In this document: positions 12,162-23,867 of the stretch, in pieces
Layout: every line of letters starts with the position of its first letter
Position numbering within the stretch: the first letter of the stretch is position 1
Source of the DNA: Polytrichum commune
Lineage: Eukaryota; Streptophyta; Polytrichopsida; Polytrichales; Polytrichaceae
Reading direction: 5' to 3'
DNA length: 64,000 nt
Assembly: GCA_950295325.1 (NCBI GenBank)
Contig: OX485805.1
Span: forward strand, 27,761,501 to 27,825,500
Program-made: the position numbers and the translations under genes
The notes under the pieces: model-generated
The model's input: the letters and a program-made list of their open reading frames with translations, nothing else
Told to the model about the DNA's origin: nothing
Databases searched by the model: none

Positions 12162-15143
12162 CTAGAGGTCTTCTGTTGGTATCGCATCCTCGAAAGTATC
12201 TGCATCAGTCATTTTCTCTCCTCTAGTGCATCGATCTAAATTATCCTTCGCGAAGAGAATTTGCCGAGCTGGGATGAGTACATTGTCATCGGAGGCATTC
12301 CTTTGTCTTGCCCATGATGCCACAACACAGTCTAGGGATTGATGGGCTGGTGCATAGTCCTTGAGCCTCGTCCATCGGAAAGATTTTGCCGTGTCCCATT
12401 CCTCATAACGTTCATCCAAGGTCTTCTTGTTCCTTTGGCCAAGGACCGGTACATAATAGACAATCTCAATGGAACGAGGATTAGGACCGATATGCGCCAA
12501 ATTCGGCTCAGAAATCACTCGTCCCATCCACACTGGATTAGGACAATCCTCACTAGGACGTAGTAACACATAATGGCCGACCCTGATATGTGCGCCGGGA
12601 CGGAAGGTCTCTACAGGTCGAGAACTAGCTGGCCCCACGTAAGCATAGTCAGTGAGGTTTTCCTCAAATAGATGCACATTATCCACATGTAGAGCTGGTG
12701 CAATGGAAAACCGTGTAGCGGGCCAAAAATGCTCGCTAAGTTCAGATGGAGTTGGTAGTAAAGGTTGATCCATAGCCGCAAGCACATTCTCCCAATATAA
12801 AATTGTTGGCGCAATGGACTCCATATATTGACCCGAAATATCTTGATCTGCCGTATCCTTCCAATACTTAATAAACCCTTGCACCCCAAGCTTTATGTTC
12901 ACGGAATCTTTCATCGCCCTTTTCGGAACGGGACGGGGACACCCTATAAACACATACATACAATTGAGCTCAGAGCAGTACCACAGACTAACTGCCCACG
13001 GGTGATCACCCGTGGGCCACACACTTCACACAATGATTTTTCCTAGTGCACTTCCAAAGCAATACAAAGAAGGGACCCACTAACCTGTAGGGAACATTGT
13101 CTTCTTTGTGATAGGGTCCACATTCCAAAGAGCAATTCCTCCATCAGGCACCCAATTTGGATCTGTACAATACACTTTGTACTGCATCAAGGGAACTCCT
13201 TGAGTGTCCACATAAAAACGGAATTGGTGCGCCTTGGAATGCCCAATAAGTCGATCTTGACCAAACTCATTGTAGTACCCCTTCACCCATTCCTTGAAAT
13301 CAGCAACCTCGTGGATTAAGGACGGGACAATAGTGGGTTCCCCAGCAGCCATGAACGATGCCATGAGATCTGGGAGTGTATGGCAATCCTCAATCTTCAA
13401 CCTTTGTCCAAACCTCCCAAACATTGCATCCACATCCTCATGCGTATGTCCAACAATGAGGAAAGACACTCTGACTTCCCGAAATATTCCCTTTGCAGTC
13501 AGAGCTGACCAAAACAACATGTTGTATTTTGATTTGTTGTCCTTCGCACAATTGTCCATTTGAACAAGCAAGAGGGGTGGCAAACCTATAGCAGGAATAT
13601 TGTCGAGCGGTGGCAATGGAAGTACTCTTGAACACTTCTCCACACCAACCACCAGTGCGTCGTGTAAAGGATCACCTATGGACGAAATAGGAATGTCTCT
13701 ACTAGAGCAAACAGGTTGTATTTCAAGTTGACAAAGCAACTTCATAATCGAGGTGATAGTGAAGTTGGCATCGGATGGGTACATATCAAGGACATAATGC
13801 GCATAATTCACATCTGAGTGACCATGTGCAATCATCCCCGCAATAGATATGGGAAATCGCTCGTATTTGTCAACTCGTTTGTTTTTGTGAGCGAAAACGG
13901 GAAGCGCCGTTTTCCCATAATCCATTTTGTCATGGATTATACAAAGCACCTCATTGGGAGCATACTTTGACAAAATCCTATCTTTATAGTAACTGTTTCT
14001 ATGAGCCTCCTGCAACGTTAGATGTCGAAGGCTAGCATTCGAGATGGCCAAGTGACCAGCTGTGTTTTTTGTGTGTATTCGCAACAAATCCTTGAAAGCT
14101 GCACAAGTTCCACAACGCGAGAAGTTGTCACCGGGGCTCTTTATAACATATTGCTTGTAATGTTGTCGATGTAGGCGGCTGAAGGTGGACGTAGAGATAG
14201 GCGTGTACCCTAAGTCTCCGTCCAAGTTGTTCACTTCCTGCAACAAGTTGCACCACGTTGTTCCCACAGGCAGCATCTCTGTTCCTATCTTCTCACCAGT
14301 TGGAAGAGTCCGAGTCATATGGGGCATGGCGTCCGCCCTACCCTCAACCAATACTCCAAGGGTGGCTCGTGCCTGCACTGTATTTGCCCGTGGTTTTGTA
14401 GTTCCTGTATTTCCATGATCTCGGGATCTAATCCCCATCAAGCTTTCGGCTTTGTTCCTATTGAATTGTGCCCTTGATATCATATAGATGTTCATCCATG
14501 CACGAATGCATATTGTTCTCCCTTCCACAATAACCATATCACGGCCGTTTTGCTCATGTTTCTGGATCGTTTGGAACACCGACTGGGCTATGAGCTTCTG
14601 ACCATTGAATGGCAATGCGAAGTAGTGTTTCCGAATACTCATCAACAAAGGCCTTGGGAATACCTGGCAACAACGCTCCGAACAACAATCCACCGCTGAT
14701 AACATCCGTGCATGCTCCTCAGTGGCTCCCCAAATTTTCTTCCCTGCTGGCCGAGTTGCACACATCCTCGCAGTGTTGTATTGGCGTTTTCCAAGCAAGC
14801 GCCGATGACTTTGAGCTTCCCGGGTCGCATTATGATGGACCAACAATATTTCCGCCAATGTATGTCCTTCAAATTTGGTGAGTGAAAGAGGCCAACGGTG
14901 CAAAGTGTTCTCCCAATCCCGCGAAATAACATTGTCGGTTGGGTTCATGATAATAACTCCAACATCCTCAGCCCCTAGGATGCTATTGTCAACACAATCC
15001 AACGGATTTGTGTTGCAAATCAATCCATCACACAAAGCATGGCCCTCATCATCAAACAACACAACGGCCTTCCCCTTCAGTTCCGTCCTCGACAACCCAA
15101 TGTAATGTGGAATCTGAACATCGATATCAAGGGTTGTCAACAC
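12162..15143 (-). CDS. DUF7869-like putative transposase of the giant element
   Basis: Two exons, 13085-15143 and 12162-12943, join in phase 1 across a 141-bp GT-AG intron (donor ACAG|GTTAGT) that contains a perfect palindrome, giving about 946 aa. The middle resembles DUF7869-type proteins of mosses, algae and oomycetes. It has a Cys pair C344-x2-C347, then HDKMDYGK (D405, D408), VQMDNCAKDNK (D530) and VGHTHEDVDAMFG (E569, D570), a D...D-x38-E spacing compatible with an RNase-H-fold transposase or integrase core. Residues about 795-860 (RVGHYVLL...PVWMGRVI...IVYYVPV) look like a small SH3/BAH-like barrel that could bind chromatin or DNA. The start is uncertain: the open frame begins at a non-ATG codon, and a likely upstream exon near 15306-15330 (WCGGFKRT) would join to ACVQC and form a Cys-rich N-terminus. 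The family call is good; the transposase role is inferred from the triad and position. Confidence 0.72.
12994..13017. repeat. Perfect 24-bp palindrome in the transposase intron
   Basis: Arms GCCCACGGGTG and CACCCGTGGGC with centre AT, fully self-complementary. Confidence 0.92.
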
Positions 15144-15158
15144 ACATTGAACACAAGC

Positions 15159-15180
15159 TCACGGGTGTTCACCCGTGGGG
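15159..15180. repeat. Palindrome copy just upstream of the large transposase exon
   Basis: CTCACGGGTG-TT-CACCCGTGGG, one arm mismatch. It probably lies in the intron before the open frame at 15143. Confidence 0.88.
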
Positions 15181-15653
15181 GACAACATTGACATATCAGC
15201 AGAATGTCCAAACTCATATAGCGGGTGAGCTCTACACCTCTCTTCACGCTACTCAAAAAAGTATGTGTTGCCTATCATATTCACATTGTGAGAAGTGCCC
15301 TTCTTACCAGTTCGCTTAAAGCCCCCACACCAAAACTAACATCCCTAACACTGCATTGTCAACAATTATTACTACGCATGTAGGTGTCACATTTGCTGGC
15401 TCAAGTGGTAACAAAATAGTAGCCATACAGGATAGTGCCAATATTCATGTTTAACGAATATCATCGTCACCATATATCAAAATGAATCACGAAACTTCCA
15501 ACTCGTAATTCACAACATATTTCACATACCTAACAGTGGATCTACAAAAGATCATAATTGCATCTACAACTATTGAGTATGTCACACACATGATACACGG
15601 CCATCTTGTAACCTCACATATGTAGGGACAACTAACATACATATGATCTACTT

Positions 15654-15924
15654 CCACGGGTGAACACCCGTGGGGCCTTCCATGCATCTGCATATAGGAG
15701 TCTTCCACGGGTGAACACCCGTGGGCGCCCCCCACCGGGTCCGCGTCTCTCCCACGGGTGAGCACCCGTGAGCCCCCCCACCGGGTCCGCGTCTCTCCCA
15801 CGGGTGAACACCTGTGGGGCCCCAACCGGGTCCGAGTCTCTCCCACGGGTGAACACCCGTGGACTACTATGCCGTACAGTTTGGGGGTGTACGGACATGG
15901 GGTTGCCACGGGTGCACCCGTGGC
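15654..15924. repeat. Palindrome array upstream of the transposase-like gene (6 copies)
   Basis: Copies at 15654-15673, 15705-15724, 15751-15772, 15797-15818, 15842-15862 and 15905-15924. The middle ones sit in a direct repeat of about 46 bp that also contains CCGGGTCCGCGTCTCT. Two copies have single changes (GTGAG end, CACCTGTGG). The last has no central spacer (GCCACGGGTG-CACCCGTGGC). The array lies on the 5' side of the minus-strand gene and accounts for the long apparent frames on both strands here. Confidence 0.9.
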
Positions 15925-17920
15925 AGAGTGGGAAAGCGAGTATGGTAGAACTCAGCTCACCTCTTCCACCATGTGAGGCACACTCTCCATGGTTGCTCCT
16001 CAAGGGTGAAGGGTGAAGGGTGGTGGACTCAAATGAGGAAAAAGGAATGACCCTCCAAATGGTGGCCTTTATATAGGTCGTGAGCATGGCCTCCAATTTC
16101 ACATGAGGAAGTACATTGCATTCCCTCCAATCTCGTAAGTACTTAGACGTCATTCCCTCCAATTCCAAACGCCATGAGCTAATCACGTACTAACCTTCCT
16201 CATATTGAATAATGATGACCTTCGGTAGTGGGCTAAGACCTCGTATGTACATGGAGTGAAAATTTGGTACAAGGCGAAGGAGAGTCTTCGCGGTACCAAT
16301 GATCATTGTGTAAGCTTTGCATACACCTCATACCACTACCGAGCATACTCATGCCAACATTACAATATAGTCGATTACAATCACAAGAATCGTTTGTAAC
16401 TAACCTACGACGAGGAGAAATTGGTAGAGTTGCATAATTCTTCCGTTGACGCATGACAATTAAGGGGTTAATATCCCAGCAAGTGTAACACACTTTTTTG
16501 TTAATCCAAATTCTAAACTTACATAATGTCACCTTTTGGGAAAAAAAAATTGAAAGTTATACTCCCACATAAAATAGTGGTTGTTTGCACATATATATAT
16601 ACATGACTCCTTTACACATTGAGGTCCCCCTTGAGTTGAGGTGATCCAAAGTGATGTGAGAGGTTCGTCATCAATGAGAAGCGTGTTTTTTTTTTTGAAT
16701 TAAATCTTCAACATTCCTTTTAGAGATATGAACCACCTAAGATATAAGACCATGCCATGGGCCAAGGAATAAATGCACATTAACTTCTACTTGATATTGT
16801 GATATGATCTTGTCTTTTTCTCACGGTGTTTTTTAGTCGACCACCAATTATAACATAATAATGTCGCAAGCATAATAATGTCACTTACCTAGTTATAATG
16901 AGAAATTACCTATTATTCCATACCCCACAATACTTTAAAGATGTCCAATACTTACAATATTGTGATAGTATGTTGTGAAATATTTTGTGACTTACAATGA
17001 GCGATGCAATATTTTGTGACTTATAATGAGTGATGGAGTAGTTTGCAAAATAATGTCAATCCCGCAGCCCCCATTATGATTCTAAATAATGTTATGAAAT
17101 GAATCATTTATAGGCCTAGTGGGTATAATATCACAAAATATCAATCATTGTTATGATAGTTATGTAATGTCCTTGTTTCTCTCATATTATGTGCTACATT
17201 ATACTATTGCAATGGTGCAAGCATAGTAAAGTGGACCAAGAAAGTGCTCCGGTATATGAATGCCATGATTTTCTTGGTCAAACCCCTATAAGTAGTAGCA
17301 AAATGTTGTTTAAAATATATATAAAAACATTATCCAAACGATTTTGAGTTTGGAGATTATTGAACTACTATTTAAAATTGGGGTTAAATACATTTGAGTA
17401 ACCTTTAAGTAACCTTTCCAGAATGTCGAGCTCCAATCCATGGGTATGACTTGTGGACTTGCCATAAATATTTTTGAAATCACCTTTAAGGAGAATATAA
17501 TGGCGTAATTTTGGACCGTGTAGCCATAGATGTTGGAGGCATGTGGGATTTGTTGTTGGCAATGTTCAAATTTAGTACTTTGGTACTTAGGTTGTCAATC
17601 CATGCCTACAACCGACCCTACAATGACAATCATATTTTGAGAGTTTGTGATTGACTATGCTAGGTTATAATAAGAATCTATGTGATAGCATGGTTATACT
17701 TACGTGAATACCGGTCCCTTAGATGTGCACTTTCTAAAGGACATTCGAGGCCGTAAATATGCAAGTCAACCAATACATTAACTGTACAACCACACTTGAA
17801 AGGTCAAGTATGAAGTTGAGTTTAGGCACATGGGGTGGGATTGAGATATATGTTGGAGTAGGCAATATCAATCAAGTCAAGTGATAGGGTATTTCAAATT
17901 CGTGGGATCTCGCAAACAAT

Positions 17921-17953
17921 GGGTTTAGGGTTTAGGGTTTAGGGTTTAGGGTT
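17921..17953. repeat. Interstitial plant telomere repeat (TTTAGGG)n
   Basis: Four to five perfect units of the seven-base plant telomere repeat inside the transposon. Confidence 0.9.
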
Positions 17954-18784
17954 ATTTCTTTCCTTATCATTAGTCTAATTTGGGTCATCATCATAAGTTT
18001 GCTCTTCATTCTCTTCTTCTGAGTGATATGTTGGAGTTACTACACTAAATATTTTAGTTAGTGTCGTATGGTATTTTATGTCATTCTAGCAACATTTCTA
18101 GTGACATTTATTGTAATCAAGGTTACAAATATTTGTCATCCCAACTTACTTTTAGTTCTTCCAAATGCCAATGAATCCAACAAAGTTTGGTATATTTTGC
18201 ATCCGTACATTTTTGCAATGAAATGTAGTCATGGATGATTAAAATTTGGATCATAATCACAATGTCGACAATGTTGTAAATTTGTGATGCCCAATGTTTT
18301 TTTTTGAAGGAATGACAAATAATCTTAGGTTTGGATTTATTGTTGATGACACTAAACGGGCAGTTGACAATTAGTATTGAGCAACACAAATAGAGTTGAT
18401 GACTCTAACTACAATTATGTTTATTGTGTTGTGGAGGTACGTTACATGGATGATGCTCCCGTCTAGGTAGTAACATGACATAGAAGGATGGAATATATGT
18501 GGGAGTATTTGGATGTATTGAGGGCCCAGTGGAGGGGTGGCAAGTGGGTGTGGGTTGACTTCTTTGGTGGATTGCATTAATGGCAATACTTATGATATCA
18601 GGGAAAGAATGTGACAACAAGGAATAAGATTTGAATTGAGAACATCCACACTCTAGGGTTTCAAGATGTTTCATCGCATTCAAGTATGCCTACCTAGACC
18701 ATTTTGATATGAGTTCTTAATTGGGTTCTTGATATGAACACCCGCTTCAACGTATTTGCATCTTACAACATTCTCCAATATCGA

Positions 18785-20275
18785 TGACACATGGAGGATG
18801 GAGCCGGCTAGGTAGGAACATGACATAGAAGGATGAAATATATGTGGGAGTATTTGGACATATTAAGGGCCCAGTGGAACTTTGGCCCGTGGGTGCATAG
18901 TTCCCAACCCAGGGGGTGTACTATGACAGACATGTACGATAATATGCCAATGCATAGAAGGCTCAAGGGGTGGACGCTCCATACCACGTAGGAACATATT
19001 AAAGTGTAAGAAGGGGTGTCACTTGCCTCATACTAACACAAAATATACATAAGTGTTAGTTTCATCGTATTCAAGTCTTCATTCATTATTGTCATATGGT
19101 GGTAGTCCTCAAGTTCCTAGAACACTCTAAATTGAGAATTTCGCATGTCTCAAATTCATATATGGACCACAACAACATGGTCTAATGCTTGGGTCTTCCT
19201 ACCTAAACCACTTTGAACCCGTGTTCTTAATTGGGTTCTTGATATGTCACACGGAGGATGGAGCCGGCTAGGTGGGAACATGACATGGAAGGATGAAATA
19301 TATGTGGGAGTATCTGGACATATCAAGGGCCCAGTGGAACTTTGGCCCGTGGGTGAATAGTTCCCATCCCAGGGGGTTTACTATGACAGACATGTGCGAT
19401 TATATGCCAATGCATAGAAGGCTCAAGGGGTGGACGCTCCATACCACGTAGGAACATATTAAATTGTAAGAAGGGGTGTCACTTGACTCATACTCATACA
19501 AAATATACACAAGTGAGAGTTATTAATTTTTCTAGTGTGTATAACTACAAAGGATACAAAGAATTTTGAAATAAATGTAGATGTACACAAGGGGACCCTA
19601 AGGTTTCGGAGTTAACTTAACAATGTATGTGTTAGTTTCATCGTATTCAAGTCTTCATTCATTATTGTCATATGGTGGTAGTCCTCAAGTTCCTAGAACA
19701 CTCTAAGTTCTTAGGTTTTGCTCCTTAGACTGTGTCTTGGGCGTTGCGATTTTGTCATCGCCGGATTGATGCAACTCTTGATGAGTATATTTGTATGTTA
19801 ACAAATTATGTTAATGACTATATGTAAATGCAACTTTTTATTTATACATATTTTTGAGATTGTGTGTGTATTGCCTAATTTTACAAAAAGAGCTACTATA
19901 TAAGAGGTTTTAAGAATATGCTGAGAACGTATGTGATTCCTGCTCGTCACAAAAGGTGCATTCCCTAGGGTTTGCAATTTCTTAAGCACCTCTCAAAGGT
20001 CATTCGTTAATTTGAGACTTTCGCATGTCTCAAATTCATATATGGACCACAACAACATGGTCTAATGCTTGGGTCTTCCTACCTAAACCACTTTGAACCC
20101 GTGTTCTTAATTGGAGCCTTGATATGTCACACGGAGGATGCCGCCGGCTAGGTAGGAACATGACATGGAAGGATGAAATATATGTGGGAGTATCTAGACA
20201 TATTAAGGGCCCAGTGGAACTTTGGCCCGTGGGTGAATAGTTCCCAACCCAGGGGGTGTACTATGATAGACATGT
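18785..20275. repeat. Three-copy dispersed direct repeat
   Basis: Copies near 18785-19131, 19140-19517 (its tail recurs at 19620-19707) and 20018-20275. They share segments such as TATGTGGGAGTAT and AACTTTGGCCCGTGGGTG, and a shorter related piece lies at 18470-18545. The second and third are separated by an insertion whose end (about 19790-19980) resembles the right part of the element at 60099-60900. No coding meaning seen. Confidence 0.75.
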
Positions 20276-21351
20276 GACAATGTTCACTATGAAAGGAGAG
20301 TCCAGACAAGTGGGGATCCTACATTTAGCCAATGAATACATACATAATCGACATTTAAGTATATTTTGACAAACCACTTGTCCAAAAATAATAAGGTATG
20401 TGCACTCATTACATGGTTGTGTACTTAGGCTTGGGTTTGATATGGTGATAAACTCATCATGTTGCAGTGTGCTTAGACTTGGGTATGATGTTGTTGCATA
20501 AGCAAATCAACTTGAATTCTGACGTGATATTATCAAAGAAATTAGGGGGTTGGAGTGATGCCCACCCCCATGCTAGAATTTCAGATTGCACATAAATATA
20601 ACTATACCCCCCTTTTTTAAAGAAATCAAGAAATCCAAAGGAACCCATCTTGGCACTAAGATGGTGAATATGAGATTTCTTGATACTTAAAAAAAAATTG
20701 CCAACACATTTGGGCTTTTGCTTGACATTAAAATTTGAATCTATATTGTGGGGGTGGGGATCACTCCAACCCCCTTTCAATCCTTGGCTAGGCTTATGCT
20801 TGGGTTTGATGTGGCATTAGCAAATCAATTTGAATTATGATGTAGCATCAGCAAAGTAATCAGGGGCCTAGAGTGATGCCCACCTGCACACCATAATTTC
20901 ATATTACATGAATGTAAGTAAAGTTCAAACATGTGGGCAAGGAACTTTGGGAATTTGTTTTTAAGAATACATCAACAAATTCAAGAAACATAATCAAGCA
21001 CCAATAGGGTCTTCTGTGATTTTTATTTAATTTTAAAGAAAAATTGTCAACATATTTGGCTTCTTTTCATTTACATTGCATTTGAAACTCTAGTGTAGGG
21101 GGGGTAGGCATCACTCTAGTCCCCCTTTCCAATGCTTGACTAGGCTTATGCTTGCGGTTTGTTGTGGCATTACACTCATGAGGTTGTTGTGTACTTAGGC
21201 TTGGAACACAATATTCATTAAAATGAGAGTTTTCCAGTGAATTGAGAGTACATAAAGCAACCTATTAATCCAAGAATGAAATGAAAACCACTGGATAGCT
21301 ATAGAGCACAAGTAAAAAAATAACATTTGATTTTCCGCCATAAATTCCACC

Positions 21352-21466
21352 GTAGTTTCCATTAAAATGAGAGTATGTTAAGCTGGGAAATCGACTCATT
21401 TAGGTCGACTCAACCTAAATGAGTTGATTTTCCAACTTAACATACTCTCATTTTAATGGAAACTAC
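21352..21466. repeat. Fold-back (hairpin) element
   Basis: 54-bp arms (21352-21405 and 21413-21466) with few mismatches and a 7-bp loop. Arms contain ATTAAAATGAGAG, resembling the AACTAAAATGAGAC of the giant element's terminal repeats. It looks like a very small MITE-like element or a collapsed pair of ends. Confidence 0.82.
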
Positions 21467-22249
21467 ACGTTTGAAGTATAATCTAGTATTTATCAACCTA
21501 ACATGACTTTTAGGTGTCCAGGTGGCCAATATTATTTTGAGAGGATCCCACTCTCTCAAAATATTGAATATCGTGTTTTGGGTATGATGTGGCATTAGCA
21601 AATCAATTTGAGTTTTGATGTGGCATTAGCAAAGCACATGAATGTGAATAAAATCCAAACCCAAAGTATATTTGTATGTTAACAAATTATGTTAATGACT
21701 ATATGTAAATGCAACTTTTTATTTATTACCAAGTGCTGAAAATTATGTTACCAAGTGTTGATAATTATGTTACCAATACTTGGACATATTGCTAAGTGAT
21801 ATTAATTATCTCACTAATACCCAGATTTCGTACTAAGCACTGATAATTTTCTTACTAACTCCCACCTATCTTACTAGGACGTAGTTAACCAAATCTTAAT
21901 ACGTAGTTATCTTACTAATACGCAGTTATCTTACTAGCTAATTATCTTACCAATATTTAAATATCTTACTAAGTGCCAATAACTATATCACTAATACTTA
22001 CTTATCTTACTATGTACTACTAATTAATATACGAATGTGATGCCTACATTACTAAGTACTAATAATTCTTTATCACTACCTCCCTAAACCATCATACCGC
22101 CCAAACCCCCTCCGCATCGTCCTTAAGCCGCCGATTCCGAAATCCCTTCGCATCCCGAGATCTCATCCACCACGTCCCTTCGTACTAATCACTCATTATG
22201 TGGCCTTTTACTTCCACCATCCCGTCATTATGGCGTTTCTTGAATGGGA

Positions 22250-22700
22250 CCCACTCTCTCATTGTCTCTCTCTCTCTCATTCTCCCTCACTCTCATTCTT
22301 CCTCTCTCTCATTCTCCTCTTTCCACCATTGAAGCTTCCGACCCAAAGCTCCACTTCAAAACTCCCTCTTCTTTCTTCCACCACTTTTCTGGACTCTCTT
22401 CATTCTTTTTGGACTATCTTCATTTTGGACTCTCTTCATTCTTGCTGGAATACCACTTTTCTAAATTCTTGTCATTCTCTTTCTCTCCACATTTCTTCAT
22501 TCTCTCCATTCTCTTGCTCCTCCTACTTTTCTTGTTTCTCTTATTTCTCCACCCTCTACTCACTTTCCTGATTCTCATTCTCTTTCTTGCTTCAACTGAC
22601 TTTCTTGATTATCTTCTTTCTGTAGCTTCTACTCACTTCTCCATTCTATTGCTTCATCTTGCTTCCACCCACTTCTCCATACTCTTGTTCAAATCCATAA
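22250..22700 (+). promoter_or_regulatory. CT-rich tract, possible promoter/5' leader of the long plus-strand gene
   Basis: Strongly pyrimidine-rich plus strand (CTCTCTCT, TTCTTCC runs), as often seen around plant transcription starts and in 5' leaders. It precedes both candidate first exons of the H3-tail gene. The frames through it are Ser/Leu/Phe low complexity and I do not call them genes. Confidence 0.35.
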
Positions 22701-23202
22701 TGTGGCATTGCTGAAATGTGGAGAAAAGTGAGAGGATGAAGAAAGATTGGAGAGAAGTCCAATTCTGGTACTTGTAAGCAATCATTTCATTCTCCTAATC
22801 TTCCATTCTATTCATGCTTTGGTTGCATTGTAGTGCTTGTGAAGTCCAATTCTGGAATTGCTGTTTGTGGTGAACCAGGGTTTGTTTGTTTCTGATGGTA
22901 GGGTTTCAATTGTGAGAATGTGGTGCATTTCTGGTGCACTAGGGTTTCAATTCATTGGAGAATCTCACACCCAAATATGTTAGAGAAATTTAAGTGAGTT
23001 GTGTGATGCTTGGTTGTGATGAATTGAGTGAAATGCTAGAGGAATGCTCAAACTAGGATGCAATGAGGGTGTGTTCCTAATAATGTGAGACCATAATTTC
23101 TTGTTTTTCTGCTTTGAGAGCATGAATGTATTTCACATGGAACTAATCTTTTAGGGTTTTGTTATGTGCAGAAACAAACATTGGATTTGAACAACATTAG
23201 GC

Positions 23203-23224
23203 ATGGCTCCACCAAAGAATCCTG
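23203..23224 (+). other. Candidate alternative first coding exon (MAPPKNP)
   Basis: ATG GCT CCA CCA AAG AAT CCT G followed by a strong donor GTGAGT. It ends in phase 1, the same phase as the H3-tail exon at 23868-23898, so either could be joined to the exon starting at 24001. Joining it to the H3-tail exon itself would stop at once. Alternative promoters would give one product with and one without the H3 tail. Confidence 0.4.
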
Positions 23225-23298
23225 GTGAGTATGCATAAATTCTCATTACCTTGGCCCTAGGTGTGAAAGGGGTTGTCTGGAAGTGGTTATTTCAAGGG

Positions 23299-23685
23299 CC
23301 CACGGGTGTTCACCCGTGGGCCTCCTCACTCGCAACTGGTGGTGGGGTATGCCCACGGGTGTTCACCCGTGGGCCTCCTCACTCGCAACTGGTGGTGGGG
23401 TATGCCCACGGGTGTTCACCCGTGGGCCTCCCCACTCCTAACTGGTGGTGGGGATTGCCCACGGGTGAACACCCGTGGGCCTCCCCACTCGCAACTGGTG
23501 GTGGGGTATGCCCACGGGTGTTCACCCGTGGGCCTCCCCACTAGTAATTTGTGAGGTATGCCCACGGGTGTTCACCCGTGGGCCTCTACCCTAGTAATTT
23601 GTGAGGTATGCCCACGGGTGTTCACCCGTGGGCGTCCCCACTCCTAACTTGCGGTGGGGTATGCCCACGGGTGAACACCCGTGGG
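23299..23685. repeat. Tandem palindrome array (8 copies, ~53-bp period)
   Basis: Palindromes at 23299, 23352, 23405, 23458, 23511, 23561, 23611 and 23664 (each 22 bp). The spacers read like CCTCCCCACTCGCAACTGG plus TGGTGGGGTATG. Six copies have centre TT and two have AA. The array sits between the two candidate first exons of the H3-tail gene, mirroring the array at 15654-15924 at the other large gene. Confidence 0.95.
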
Positions 23686-23867
23686 CCTTTCCATTCTCTT
23701 GGAGGGGGCCATTTTTGGGTAGTTTTCTTTTGGCTTTCTTAGCTAACACAACATTGTTCCACCACAGGTTTATGTTTTTGAAGGTTATAGACAAGACCAT
23801 GTGGTAGACAGTTGGTGTTTTATTCAGGTGCATAGAGGTGTCGCAGTGACCTCTCATTTGAATATAG

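Larger units (their letters stand above)
15925..22240. other. Gene-poor core of the giant transposon
   Basis: About 6.3 kb between the 5' sides of the two large divergent genes. It is AT-rich with no recognisable coding region. It holds an interstitial telomere-repeat tract, a three-copy direct repeat, a fold-back element and GATA/TTACTA-rich low-complexity DNA near 21770-22070. It may contain promoters of both genes and smaller nested insertions. Confidence 0.6.

Noticed and set aside
15487-16186. Frames of 140 and 184 codons on the minus strand
   Set aside because: They run through the palindrome array and repeat HGCSPVG or RVFTRG, which is simply the translated palindrome.
22200-22714. 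Two overlapping frames of 123 and 156 codons
   Set aside because: Ser/Leu/Phe low complexity from a CT-rich tract; more likely leader or promoter DNA.
23251-23554. Two overlapping frames through the 53-bp array
   Set aside because: Translated tandem palindromes; no start context and no family.
23299-23685. Regularly spaced repeats resembling a CRISPR array
   Set aside because: Eukaryotic context, the repeat is a full palindrome, the spacers are near-identical to each other, and no Cas genes are present. It is a tandem repeat array.
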